Source: Limnoperna fortunei
Lineage: Eukaryota > Mollusca > Bivalvia > Mytilida > Modiolidae
Assembly (NCBI GenBank): GCA_944474755.1
Contig: OX104115.1
Coordinates: 54,750,648-54,814,647, forward strand
Direction: 5' to 3'
Length of the DNA: 64,000 bases
A program made the position numbers and the translations under genes. Positions 43,544 to 55,445 of the stretch are shown piece by piece; the first letter of the stretch is position 1, and each line of letters begins with the position of its first letter. The notes under the pieces were generated by a model that was given only the letters and a program-made list of their open reading frames with translations, was not told where the DNA came from and made no database searches.

Positions 43544-44262
43544 GTAAGTCTATTTTTTAAGACGATATTATGATTATATTTCTACATGAATCGACTGATA
43601 GCCGTCCACGTGTCTAACTTTTAGTTTTGATGCATTTTTGATAAAAATTGTTCCTCATATTTGATATGATTTTTAAAAGATTTTACTGATTAACAATTGC
43701 TTAATGCATTTTATTTCTTTTATGGCTTTCCCACATTTTTCTGTTTCATAACAACTGAATTGAGTTATATCGAGATCACTTGGAATATTATTTCTGGTCG
43801 CTGAATAGTACTAACATTACTTTGTTCGGTTGAAAGGAAACGTCAGGCATGGGTGGGTAACAAATGAAGTGCATCTTTTTTCTAAGCAATCTTGCCGGAT
43901 AAAATAAGTAAATACAAAATAAACCGTTTTAAAGAAAGCCGCTAGAAAAACAAAATAACACTTTATAATTCCTTGCAGCACAGATGTAATAAGCCGTAAC
44001 AAATCTCCACGTAACACTTGTTACATGCATTAGGCATATTGAGACATTTGAAATCTTTAAGACATTATACTAAATACAAACGGCTTTATATTAAAGTTAT
44101 TATTAAGTTTGCACAATCAATATTGCTCACGTCTCAATTGTTTAACTTATTGTTTGTCTTTAAAAGTTAAGTGAAAGTAGCGTAGACATTACACATCAAA
44201 TAAAAACCGACAAAACAGCACAAGCAGCAGTGCATTTTCAAATGCAAATACATATGTACATT

Positions 44263-44412
44263 GGTAAAAAAGCGATTACGTTTTCAAAATATATAGTGAA
44301 AAGAATGAAGCAATAGAATCTAGCATGTCACAACTACAACGTGCCAAAAAAGAACATTTCTTTACTTTTTTTAAAATGAAACATGTGCCTTTAAAGCAAT
44401 TTGATTGCTTAA
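44263..44412 (+). pseudogene. Decayed copy of part of the B-box exon
   Basis: Matches 41,558-41,705: 'aaatatatagtgaa', 'gtcacaactacaacgtgcca' and 'ctttaaagcaatttgat' correspond to the coiled-coil part of the B-box exon. Several indels and stops. Confidence 0.75.
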
Positions 44413-44461
44413 TTTGATTACATACACGCTACTCAATATTGAAATCTATGATTAAAAAAAA

Positions 44462-44720
44462 ACCTAGAGTTTGAAAAATGACTGCATTCTATAACTAACT
44501 GTTTTGCAAATCCCGAATTTTAATAGACCGTAATAAATATTCAATTAATGGGGTTCGGAGGATACTTAGTTTTCGTAATTTACTATAGGTTTATTTATCG
44601 TCAAATATGATGCAATACTTCACCTTATAAAGTATTGTTTGTTCTGCAAGAGAATGAAATCGCTTTTAATACAATAATAACACACGCCATATATACTGTT
44701 ATAAGCAAATACTAATTTAT
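44462..44720 (-). repeat. Inverted duplicate, arm 2
   Basis: Reverse complement of 41,940-42,290 with moderate divergence, directly following the same-orientation fragment at 44,263-44,412. Together they copy both sides of the B-box exon end in opposite orientations. Confidence 0.75.
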
Positions 44721-44870
44721 TGTGTTTTTTTAAAACTATAGCGATTTCAAATGTTTTCATCTTGTTGTAATAAACTTTGTAAAGATTTGATATGTAATGA
44801 TACAAACCCTAGGTTATATTTTTGTTGGATGCGAATCGTGCTCTTCCTAGCCGACCTATTTCTGTACTTA

Positions 44871-46471
44871 GTACGAAATGTTATGACAAGGGTAGATATG
44901 GTTAAGATTCAGCCCAAATCAAATGAAGGCTAGGTTTATATTACACATTTTTATATATTTTGGAGTTTATTTGGTCCATTTCAAAGCCTGGTTACTAAAT
45001 ACATGTACATTTTCCGAACAAAATACTAAATTTATCAGTATGGTTTTTTAACAAGAAGCTCGAGGTGAGGCTATTTTCCGTTGCTGCGGATTCCAAAAAC
45101 ATTATTTTTTTGAAAATGTACAAGCAATTTTTGCGTTACCTTTTCTTTCAAAATAATGTACATAGTTGGTCAATCGTTTTTTCCTCATTTTATAACCGGA
45201 AGAAATTATTCTAAAACTATAATATTATATTTATATTATATTTGTTCTGTTGATCTTAAGGACAATGCATGCAAAGCATATCAAAACACAAGTTTGAGTC
45301 TCTAAATTCAACTCCAATCTTAGGTTAAGGTATCTGTTTATATATACGTTTATGAACGAAAAACCTCTTTATTTGAAACAAAATGCCAATTGTTCGCAGA
45401 CTTAATGCTGAATGAAATTTATATAACTAACTTTTTGATTTATAGGTTAATGCTGCTTCTATTGAATCATTTTTGTGAGCCAACTTAAAAAATACACGTA
45501 TAATGGATATCATGTTTTAAATGTCTCTCATAGTGCTATACTTAAAAAAGATATGTTGGCTGTACCGCTTAAGCGGTGCAATTGGTAGCATGCTCGCCTA
45601 AAAATATTGAGGTTTGGCAGGACATGCAACAAGCAATAGGAAGAACAAATTCTGGTTGGAGACAAGACAATGTGTAGATGTCTAATTGCGAGAGGTTACT
45701 CCAGAATGTTTGAACTGTAAAACATCCCATCGTCGTGCAAAATACATAACAAACGCATGCATGTTTAATGCAAAACTTGTCACACTGGCCAATAAATTGC
45801 CAACTTGGCTTGTGTACAACATATATGCTCACACTCTCATATAATGCTTAGTTTGATTTGGGGCAGGGTGTGCACGATTCTAGTATTTATTAAAAAGGAT
45901 TGCTAGTTTTCATACCAAAGGCGCGGGTTTTAGACGAGTACTATAATCACCCCTCCCCAATAAAACATGGAGGCTACGATACAGCTGACTGTAGACGATC
46001 CATGAATTTTCGTAAAGGGGGGGGGCCACTTTTCTTATGAAAGGGTCGCTTTGGAGACATTTTATTTTATTACACGGTATTTACATGTATTTATTATTTA
46101 CTTTTAAAAGTGATATCTAATTCTCCTGTTGTCTCATTTGTTTTTGTTGTTGTTATAAATATAAAATATTGACCTGTAATATTTGGATCATTCCAAAGAC
46201 ATGTAAGTACATTATTATGATGTTACACCCATAAAGCATCAAGGTTTTTTTTCTAATGAAGTGTGTCTTGTGTTCTCTTTTGTTTTGACCTTACAATGAT
46301 TTTCATATCATACATCTTGTTATTCTTTTCAAACAAAATGAAAGTTCCATTTAAGATATTATTTTATTTTCTATAACATATATGTGGGTAACACTATTTA
46401 ATTTATACAAGAAACTGGACTGAACTAGAACTCAGATGATATTAATGTTGTTATAAATAAAATTTAATTAA
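44871..46471 (+). other. Intronic AT-rich DNA with a split SINE remnant
   Basis: SINE-like pieces at about 45,567-45,625 (tRNA-like text) and 45,850-45,990 (body, 'caaaggcgcgggttttagac'). No exon recognised. Confidence 0.4.
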
Positions 46472-46636
46472 GAAATAATTCATGGCTGCTCCAATTTTAT
46501 GGATTATTTAAATATGGGTAGGCATTATATTCATGAATATTTTACCATGAGCGTTAGCGAGTGGTAAAATATCATGAATATAATGCCTACCCATATTTCA
46601 ATAGTCCATAAAATTGGGGCAGCCATGAATTATTTC
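46472..46636. repeat. 165-bp near-perfect hairpin (foldback MITE-like)
   Basis: Arms of about 75 bp, 46472-46547 and 46562-46636, with loop 'tgagcgttagcgag'. Three mismatches and one 1-nt bulge seen. Both arms begin 'gaaataattcatggctgc'. Confidence 0.95.
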
Positions 46637-47854
46637 GATTCTGATGTGAAAATACAGAAATTTTACATTTCGCGACTACACAGATAAAGGTTTATTTTGC
46701 CTGTTCCAATTTCCGAGATCCTCCCTTGTTACGAAATTATTATATTTCTCGTATAAAACTTGATAGCAAAAACGAAGAAATATAAATAAAAAAAAACAAA
46801 CTTACATATTTATTAACATTAACAATAAAATGAAACAATCAGAACAAAGAACGACAAAATTGAATGTTTTCATTACATCAGTCACCGTGTGACGTATCTG
46901 TGATTGTTGCTGAGTTTGCGTGACAAATGAAAACTGCTTACCGCATTTGGACGATCTTGTGCTCTTGTTTTAGATCCACAATGGTGCTAATTTAAATCAA
47001 CAGTTATTTTCCACAATTAATCAACATTTTGAAATTCGGTTGCGTTTTCATTTTGATACGGTAAATTCGTTTGCGTTGGGGGCGGGAAAAGTCTCGCGAT
47101 TTGCATTGAAAGTCATTGTAAACAACGCAACGTCCCTTGAAAACACAACGTACCAAAAGTCAAGGAAGACTTGTAACATGTAAACAATAAAGGCATATAA
47201 TAGAAAATGGACGTGATATCGTGAAAACATGTTTTCTATTGGATTTTCGTACAAAGGTACAATATAAAAAAAAATTTTAAGCAAAAACATCAACACACGG
47301 GGGTTTTTGAAATGGCTGGAACAGCCAGATTTTGTTGAATATTTAAATAGAGGTTTGTTTAAAGCGTTTGAAGGACGTCATATTAGAATATGGAGTAGGC
47401 ATTGCCAAAACGAAAGCACAGACAATAAAGTCCTTTATTATTTATATATAATGTGCATTTCATAGACGTTACTTCTGAACATCCTTAAAGTGCCTGTAAA
47501 TTCCAGTGATTACGTGACGTCTTTCTTTGTAATGGTCAGATAAAATGTCATATGATTGTCAGTTTTTAAAGATTGATTAAGAGATTGCAGAAAAATAGTA
47601 TGAAATTTTGTTGTTATTTTTAAATATAACATTTATTTTTTATTCATGTCAACTTCATTTTAAGTCATTCTTTAAAATTAATTTTAGTGCCTTTCGTCAT
47701 TCGCTTTGTTACAGTTTTTTTTAGCGATATCAACTTCTGGACGAAAAAAATCAATATCAGCATTAAGCAAATTTTTATTTCATTTTGATCACATGACACG
47801 TAATTGCCGTTTAGCTCTCCGCTCTTCACGGGCAGCTTTGATGTCCATTGGGAG

Positions 47855-47948
47855 CTATGTTCGCTATAACGGATTAATTGATACATTATCAAAATTTAAA
47901 GCAACAAATTGGTATTTTGGAAAAAGAAAATAGAGAAATTCTGAGCAG
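47855..47948 (+). CDS. Possible coiled-coil exon b, frame-disturbed
   Basis: The 3' part reads NLKQQIGILEKENREILS with donor GTAAAG at 47949, and splits an Arg codon like its neighbours. The only nearby AG (47853-47854) gives 94 nt, one more than a multiple of three, and the upstream half is open only in the neighbouring frame. Either the acceptor is wrong, the exon is dead, or there is one extra base in an A run. Confidence 0.35.
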
Positions 47949-48545
47949 GTAAAGTCATCTAGCTTTTTCACTATTGAAAGAAGAAAACATTGTCAGAAAT
48001 ATGAGAAAATATTGTTTACGTTGAGTCGCCGCATGAGTATATCTGCAAAATGTATTACCCATCAACTAATCATGCAATCAGTAATATGTAATCGTTTACG
48101 AATCTTAAACACAATGCTACGAATCAAAAACCAACATTAACAAGCATTTCTTCTAAAGATTACATGTCTTAAGCATGCGAATCTTTAATACATTTCCATT
48201 ACTAATGTTATATGTTATAAGCGGCATTTACAAACATGTTATATTCAATGATAATGAAAATGTTAAAATGGTTTAAATACAAAACCCATTACACAGTGTA
48301 AATGTTGGATTTTAATTTTGCCTCCTTTTCCCCGTCTAAAACAGTATTTAAGATTGCTTTCAAACGAAATATAATGGTTGTATTTATTTTATTTGACTTT
48401 TCCGATGATAATAACACCCGTTTCGTGATCCAACTACTAGTGGACATAGATTTTTATTGTAAATTCTAATAGGTTTCATTACTGCAGATCAAGAAGTTTT
48501 TTCTTTTATTTAGTTTACTGCACTCATTGTATGTAGTTCTTGTAG

Positions 48546-48715
48546 AAACACAAATCGAAATGAAAAGACGGAAAATGAAAGTGAAATTCAAGCAGTTAAA
48601 ATTGAGAACGAATCGCATACAAAATTAAGAGACGAGTTGGAAGAAAGACTAAGGAATTTACAGAACATATTCTAAGCTCGGAAATAGACAAGGAAAATAC
48701 AGAACTACGATACAG
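48546..48715 (+). pseudogene. Decayed duplicate of coiled-coil exon c
   Basis: Starts 'agAAACACAAA' like exon c and reads NTNRNEKTENESEIQAVKIE, then loses frame at 'cagaacatattctaag'. The donor position reads 'cagATAGAT' where exon c has 'cagGTAGAT', and the following intron sequences also align ('tatgccttattttta'). Splicing out of this exon is no longer possible. Confidence 0.8.
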
Positions 48716-49376
48716 ATAGATAAAAGCATCCTTTCATAATAATATGCCTTATTTTTAAATATCAATTATGTAAAATTTCAGAAAATGCGCAATCTGGGCA
48801 TTTGTTAATAGAAAGATCATGATATAAAACGAACGTATATAGATATTAGAGAAAGGAAAGACAGATGTCGAGTAATATTTTGTCAAAAGAAAAATTAAAG
48901 CACGACAAATGGAAGCATAACGATCACATTGGTACTTTTGTTAAATAACATAAACAAAAACAGATCAGGCATATGTCATATTCCAAAACGGTTATACCTG
49001 GCAACGGATGATAGTTGGTAGTGTGCGTTTTGATTGCCAAGGTAGCAGTACAATAAACCTAGTTCTAGTTCTGTCGAAAAACGTAGGCAATTTTTCCTTC
49101 GTCTTTCCTCTTTATTGGGCAGACAAAGATTCAATGGTCCAGCTCATTTTCCTGATTGATGTATGGTTTAGTAACTTGTTCTCAAGCCGAAATGATGATC
49201 CTTGGACTTATTCATTCAATCAATAAATATAAATATCGCAGTTGGCTTTCAAATACATCTATGAAGTACAACATAAGAATTATTTGTGTACGAGGTTTAA
49301 TTATTGAGATCAGAATAAAAGTCTTATTTTTCCTTAAATATATGTTTACTATAATTAATAGATTTAGTTATTACAG

Positions 49377-49544
49377 AAACACAAATGGAGATGAACAATC
49401 GTTAAATGAAAATGTTAAAGCAATAAAGCTTGAGAACGAATCACTGACAAAACATAATAAGGAGTTGAAGGAAAATATTAAGCAACTAACAGAACAAATA
49501 CAAATGTTAAAAAGGGAACATGAAAGTACAGAAAGGCAGAACAG
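49377..49544 (+). CDS. Coiled-coil exon c (56 codons)
   Basis: Acceptor ttacag, donor GTAGAT at 49545. Reads NTNGDEQSLNENVKAIKLEN through LKENIKQLTEQIQMLKREHE, strongly heptad-like. Phase 2 at both ends, splitting Arg (AG|G). Confidence 0.8.
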
Positions 49545-49749
49545 GTAGATTAAGGCCTTCTTTAATAATGTTAATGCCTTATATTTAAAATGTAAAAAAT
49601 GCATCGGGGTTATAAGTAGTGTTAATACCTCCAAAATCTAGTAATTTAATGTATGGCTCATTTACATGGGTTATGAATTAATGACACTATTATTTAATAT
49701 TGTGTGATTTTTTTTTAAAGTATTTTAGTGTACTAATTTGCTTTTTTAG

Positions 49750-50025
49750 GCTGTACTATTTGAAGGAAAAGGCAGATGCAGTTACATGTCTACAACTTCA
49801 GAATGACTCGCTGAAAAAGATAATTGATAACCTTGAACAACGGGAAAGAGACAATAATATGATTTTCACCAAACGTATACAAAAGCTCGAAAAAGAAAAG
49901 GCAACAGATGCAGAGTCTATGACAAGTCAAAGGGACAAATTAGAACAGAAAGCAAAGGACGACATACGGAAATTAAACGATCTCATAGGTACTCTGCAAC
50001 AAGAAATAAAAGAACATAAAATCAG
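49750..50025 (+). CDS. Coiled-coil exon d (92 codons)
   Basis: Acceptor cttttttag at 49749, donor GTTTAG at 50026. Reads LYYLKEKADAVTCLQLQNDS, later RIQKLEKEKATDAESM and LIGTLQQEIKEHKI. Phase 2 at both ends, splitting Arg. The longest coil segment of the gene. Confidence 0.8.
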
Positions 50026-50771
50026 GTTTAGTATATTTTAACCACGGTCAAATTTTTTTTTTATTGTAGGGAATTAAATTTATTTTGTTATTGTGGGTTC
50101 ATTAAATATAACAAAGGGATCAACACATGTTATGTGGTACATATGCGGGCATGTGTGGTCTTTCCGATATATTGGTCGATGTTTCTGAAAGTAGAGCGTT
50201 ATTATACAAGACATATTGCAGGCAGTTGGGCGTAAAATTTATGTTTAAGTATAGGTACTTACTTTACCGTGTTTCATAAGTGGGAGTAGTATGAAATAAT
50301 GGGAAGTTTACGATTTGAAATAAAAGTTTGCATAAACTTTATAAATTTTAAATTTGTACCGAGTAACTTTGCAGCTGATAAGCTGAAATCAATACCTCTC
50401 ACAAAATTGTTAAAAACCACTCCAAAACGTTTGGTTTCTTTTGTAAAAGATATTTAATTTATTTTTTATCAAATATTGTTCATATATCTATAACAGGTAT
50501 AACGGATAAAATTTGTATTTGACATGATTATCATATAGGGTGGTAATAAGTTAAAACATGATAAAAATAATTAATATGGTTACGTGATTTTCAAAACGTT
50601 TACTGTAATGTTTTTTGTTTTTCTATATTTATCACGACACGCTTCTCAGAAATTATGTACCCAGTTTTAAAATTATGCGACATAATGCATTTTCATGACT
50701 TTTGCTCACATTTATTTTTAATACAACGCACAATATTTTTGTCACAGATTTTTCAGTAATTATATTTAGTG

Positions 50772-50975
50772 AGAGAGCCTCGATGGCATTGGTCTATGTA
50801 GTTAGATAGCTAACAATAACGGTGGATCACGTTTCACCACTGGGAAATAGTATTCTGAGGTAAACAAATGGTCAAATAAAACATATTTAAATGACGAGCA
50901 TTGACAGTATTTTGTCTGCCGAAATTCAGCTCTCCTTACCGGCTACTCCGAGTTTCAATAAAACTAGACTCCATT
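50772..50975 (+). repeat. Decayed SINE copy in intron
   Basis: 'gagcctcgatggca' head and 'ccggctactccgag'/'aaaactagactccat' body of the SINE family. Confidence 0.5.
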
Positions 50976-51575
50976 TATTTTAAGCTTATGTGTAAATTGT
51001 TAAAAAATGAGTTGTATTTTCGTTTACGTTAGTTCGTGGAATAATGGCTGCAAACATTAGTGGGCTAACAAGCAAACCCTCTATGAAACTTAGTGGGATG
51101 AAACTTTAAACACCCAAAGAACACATGAAAGATACTTGTCAATAAAAGTGGGATTTTAGTGCCTATTCCTCAATCCACTTTGATATAAACTACATAGTGG
51201 CCAGGGGAATACATAAGAACACATTCCAAACAGCTGAAATATAAGATAAAAACAACATGGATTTGATTTTATTGAGAAGGACAGTTTACGTAACGTGTTG
51301 TACTAGGTCAAAGAAAATAACAATGTAGAATATTTAATACAGAATACGATATCTCTTATAATTTTGTTTCAATATTTACGTGAGTTTCTTTTTATATTGT
51401 ATTATAGGTTTAAAAATCGATTTATAATGTTAGTGTTTCTGGTATTATGTATAAGAGAAAAACAAGGAGACAAACTGTACAAAAACACCTCAATATGGTA
51501 AGCTGACGAACATACAAAATCATATAAATACCTTAATTATTTAATGTCTACAATATTGTTAAACCTATTTAAAAG

Positions 51576-51713
51576 GTTATACGCAAGTGTTTCAAACACG
51601 AAACATCAGCTAGATGAACATGAAAAACGCGGAAAGAAATTATTAGCTGAATTAAAAGACAAAGATAAAGCCCTTGCTGACTTAAGAACAGAAAAGAACG
51701 GTCTGATAAATAG
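51576..51713 (+). CDS. Coiled-coil exon e1 (46 codons)
   Basis: Reads LYASVSNTKHQLDEHEKRGK through KALADLRTEKNGLIN. Acceptor aaaag at 51575, donor GTGATT at 51714. Tandem paralogue of exon e2, phase 2 on both sides. Confidence 0.8.
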
Positions 51714-52338
51714 GTGATTAATATGTAGCCACATGTATTTAAACATATACACAGATTTTTATGTACATGTAGACTTTTCACAACTATATGCTATATATGG
51801 CTGCAATCATTATTGTGCTAAAAAGCAAACAAACCCTCTATAAAACTAAGTGGGATGAAAATTTTAAACACTGGTAGAACACGTGAAAGATACTTGTCAA
51901 TAAAAGTGGGATTTTAGTGCCTATTCCTCAGTCCACTTTGATATAAACTATATAGTGGCCAGGGGAATACATAAGAATACATTCCAAACAGCTGAAATAT
52001 AAGATAAAAACAACATGGATTCGGTTTTATTTAGAAGGACTGTTTACGTAACGTGTTGTACTAGGTCAAAGACGATAACAAATTAATGTAGAATATTTAA
52101 TACAGAATAGTATATCTCTCATAATTTTGTTTCAACATTTACATGAGTTTGTTTTTATACTGTATAATAGGTTTTAAAATCAATCTATATTGTTAGTGTT
52201 TCTGGTATTATGTATAAGAGAAAAACAAGGAGACAAAATGTACAAAAACACCTCAATATGGTAAGCTGACGAACATACAAAATCATAAAAATACCATAAT
52301 TATTTACTGTCTACAATATTGTAAAACCTATTTAAAAG

Positions 52339-52476
52339 GTTAGACGCAAGTGTTTCAAGCATGAAACATCAGCTAGATGAACATGAAAAACGATTAAAGA
52401 AATTATCAGCTGTATTAAAAGACAAAGAAAAAGCCCTTGCTGACTTAAGAACAGAAAAGAACGGTCTGATAAATAG
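52339..52476 (+). CDS. Coiled-coil exon e2 (46 codons)
   Basis: Reads LDASVSSMKHQLDEHEKRLK and KALADLRTEKNGLIN, differing from e1 at about nine residues (e.g. LDAS for LYAS, RLKK for RGKK). Same splice sites. The duplication includes about 500 bp of upstream intron. Confidence 0.8.
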
Positions 52477-52479
52477 GTG

Positions 52480-54209
52480 ATTAATGTGTAACCACACGTA
52501 TTTAAACATGTACGCAGAGTTGTATGTACATGTAGACTTTTCACACCTATATGCTTTATGTATGGTTCTATTTACTTCATTGAAATAAAGTGATATCGCT
52601 TGCAAATATTCTGATTCCTCCTTGTTCAAACAATATAATTTGCGTTTTAATAGAATCGTGTATACAATATACATAAATTTGGAACAAGGACCAATAATAC
52701 AACTAAAAAATCAAACTGCTTTTTTACTAACAGTATTAGTAGTTTTTATCCAATTTTTCAGTTTAAACTAGCGCAGCTGTTAGACCTGCATTTCCTTCTC
52801 AAGCCTTCTTTTGAAATGATGCTATACCATTTCTATGTAATTACTGTATAAGATATTAATGAAATTTGATGGTTATCTTTATGATTGTTGGCAATTATAG
52901 TCGCAAATGTTTAATCTGCTTTGTATTTGTTAAGTTGTATGTAGTCAACGACGTTCTACAAGGTGTATTTCTTCTAATCCTGTCAACCGTAACTTTAAGT
53001 TAATTGCTAAAAATTGCATAACTATTGAAGTTGACAGTAATTGAAAAGGAAGATATGGTATTTTAACGAATTACCATGTCTTTCTTCCAGAATTAAATCC
53101 GAGTGCAATGTTATACCTGACAAACTGCTGAATGTTGGTTTAAACACCGTATTTATTCCTAACTAGAAGTATCCCATTCATTTTATCTTTGTTTAACGCC
53201 TTCCTGTATTAAGCAACTATCAGCCATGTTTTTCGTCCCCGTTTTACGGAGAAATCCTGTGGAAAACAAACTTGCAATCGAAAAGCCGTTAACAAATAAA
53301 TAAACCCAGTCTGTTGAAAAGGAAAATGTTAGATCCTCAAGCTTTTAGAAGCAAAGGTAAGATCGCTTTATAACTGTGAACAGTCGTCAATACCAACAAT
53401 CGGTTTGGAAATGGCCATGTTTCTCTCAAAACATTGTGTTTGTTATGTTGCTAGCCATTTTGTTTTCAAAAAGTGAAGTAATCAGACCACAATAAACATT
53501 CGGCATAGAACGTTTGGTTAAAATATCTTTAGAACCGGTACATAGGATATTTCAATCGCTGTATGAGGAAAAAATTGATCAGTGGTAATATAATAGTCTA
53601 TTCCTGATTGTGGATTTTGTATTTTTAATGAAAAGAAATGTAAGAAATTACAGCTTACTTTATTAAATAAAACAAGAGATATACAAATCACAGTTTCGCC
53701 AGCTGCAAGAAAATAAGAATAATAGCCAGATCGCCCTTTAAATAAGTACATTTCAAAAACTATATTTTCTGAACACTTTATAAATATTTTTGTTCTGTTA
53801 AATATTTTCAAAAACAAAACTACGATTGAAAGGTAACAACGTTTATTACATAATACTTCAAAAACTTATGCAATCATTAGCCTTTTATTTTTACTATATA
53901 CATCAGAACAAAGACATAAAACACTTTTAGAGTACTTACAACTACACAAAGATAAAATTAATGTGTTACTATTGTCAAAAGAAATTGAAAATATAAATTA
54001 ACAGGTGCAGTTTGTGGGAGCTGATGCCGATTTGACTATTTCGCTCGCGGTGCGATTCGACTTTTTCTTTCGGTTCCGCTTTCACTTTAAGCAAAAATAC
54101 ATGGCTTTTTGAACTGACAAAAAATTTTAACCGCAGTATAAAGATCACCCTGTCTTATGTGACCTTGTTTACATCATCCAGGTTAAGGTCGCTTATACAT
54201 TAATTACAG
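52480..54209 (+). other. Intron, AT-rich
   Basis: No exon or repeat family recognised. Confidence 0.4.
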
Positions 54210-54338
54210 ACACGACGCCTACATTAAAAAGATTCAACAAAAGGCAGAAAATGAGAGGCATGTTTTGTTATCTACAATTCAAGAGAGGGATGATGCTCTT
54301 ACTGCACTAAGAAAAGAAAAAGATGATCTCCAAAACAG
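54210..54338 (+). CDS. Coiled-coil exon f (43 codons)
   Basis: Acceptor taattacag, donor GTAAAG at 54339. Reads HDAYIKKIQQKAENERHVLL and DALTALRKEKDDLQN, similar in its end to exons e1/e2 (ALADLRTEKNGLIN). Phase 2, splitting Arg at both ends. Confidence 0.8.
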
Positions 54339-54809
54339 GTAAAGTACGCAACAAGCATATGCGGTAGTTTTGAAGATATTATTTGACTTTTCCGTTAAAC
54401 GTGAAAAATTCTAGGAAAACGTTAAAACTGACAATCACCAATGTAGTAAGGCTATCACAATTATTATCCACAATTATACATTAAAATGCATAATGTCTTT
54501 TATAATGTATTGTTTTGATGGTTTAGACTATTTATAACGTTACCTGTTAACATACTAAGAAAGTTGGTATGTCGCCAAAACTCGGCAAACGCTTAACAAT
54601 ACATTTGTTGTGAGGTTAGAATAAAAATATATTGATCGAGTCTTTATAATGGACCCCAAAAATCCGTAATGTATATTTTTATATGACATTAAACAAGTTC
54701 AACAGTAATACAACTGCAAAATATAAATAAAGTCACTTTTAATAATCATTGTTACATATATTTTTTGTAAAAATGAATGACAACAGATTTTCGTTATTGT
54801 TTTTCTAAG

Positions 54810-55029
54810 ACTTAGAAGTATTGCCGTTGAAAAATTAACAAAGGGAAATCCAGCAATAACAGATCTGGGAGATCCTAATCGTCCAATGAAGATTGGCGGA
54901 AAGTATGGCGAATTGTATGATAATGAATGGACAGATGCTATGGAATGTACAGGATATCTACAGCAACTGCATACTGAATTGACGGCATCAGAGGTTGAAG
55001 AGATAGTCATACATCATCTATATAGGATA
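54810..55029 (+). CDS. Mieap domain exon 1
   Basis: Acceptor ttttctaag. Reads LRSIAVEKLTKGNPAITDLG, then DPNRPMKIGGKYGELYDNEW and TDAMECTGYL. 'DPNRP.K...KYGELYDNEWTDA' is the signature start of the Mieap (mitochondria-eating protein/SPATA18) C-terminal domain. Phase 2 in, phase 0 out at GTAACC (55030). That donor is weak but phase-consistent. The frame could instead read on to a TAA at 55149. Confidence 0.8.
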
Positions 55030-55269
55030 GTAACCGTAGGTGTTTTAATGTTAACACTTAAAACCAAAGCTATGACAAACATTCCTTTAATGTCAACATT
55101 GAGGGGCTATTTTAATCGGTCTGTCGAACGAATATTATTTAAATGTTAAAGCAAAATCTTCATTATCTTTGTTTTTTGCCTTAATTACACTCAAATATGT
55201 GTTTGTGATTTGTTTTGTTGTTTGTACATGTTTGTATGATAGTTAAATCAGCATTTAGAAAGCTTAAAG

Positions 55270-55445
55270 GTATATCGTGGCGTCTAGTTTTATATTGCGG
55301 AGAAAGCCGAAATACCATAACAAATCCCTTTGGTAGGAACACTGGCATTACTTGTCAATTAGAATTTGAGTCGTTTAAACTCGGCATGCAGTGAGACTTA
55401 AACTCACATTTTAAGTGCTGGCAGATAACTTAATCAATAGTTCTA
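55270..55445 (-). repeat. Decayed SINE copy in intron
   Basis: Minus-strand body and part of head: 'cgtggcgtctagttttat', 'ttgtcaattagaatttgagtc', 'agtgctggcaga'. Confidence 0.6.

Noticed and set aside
49371..49634. 87-codon minus frame over exon c
   Set aside because: Antisense of a coiled-coil exon with proper splice sites.
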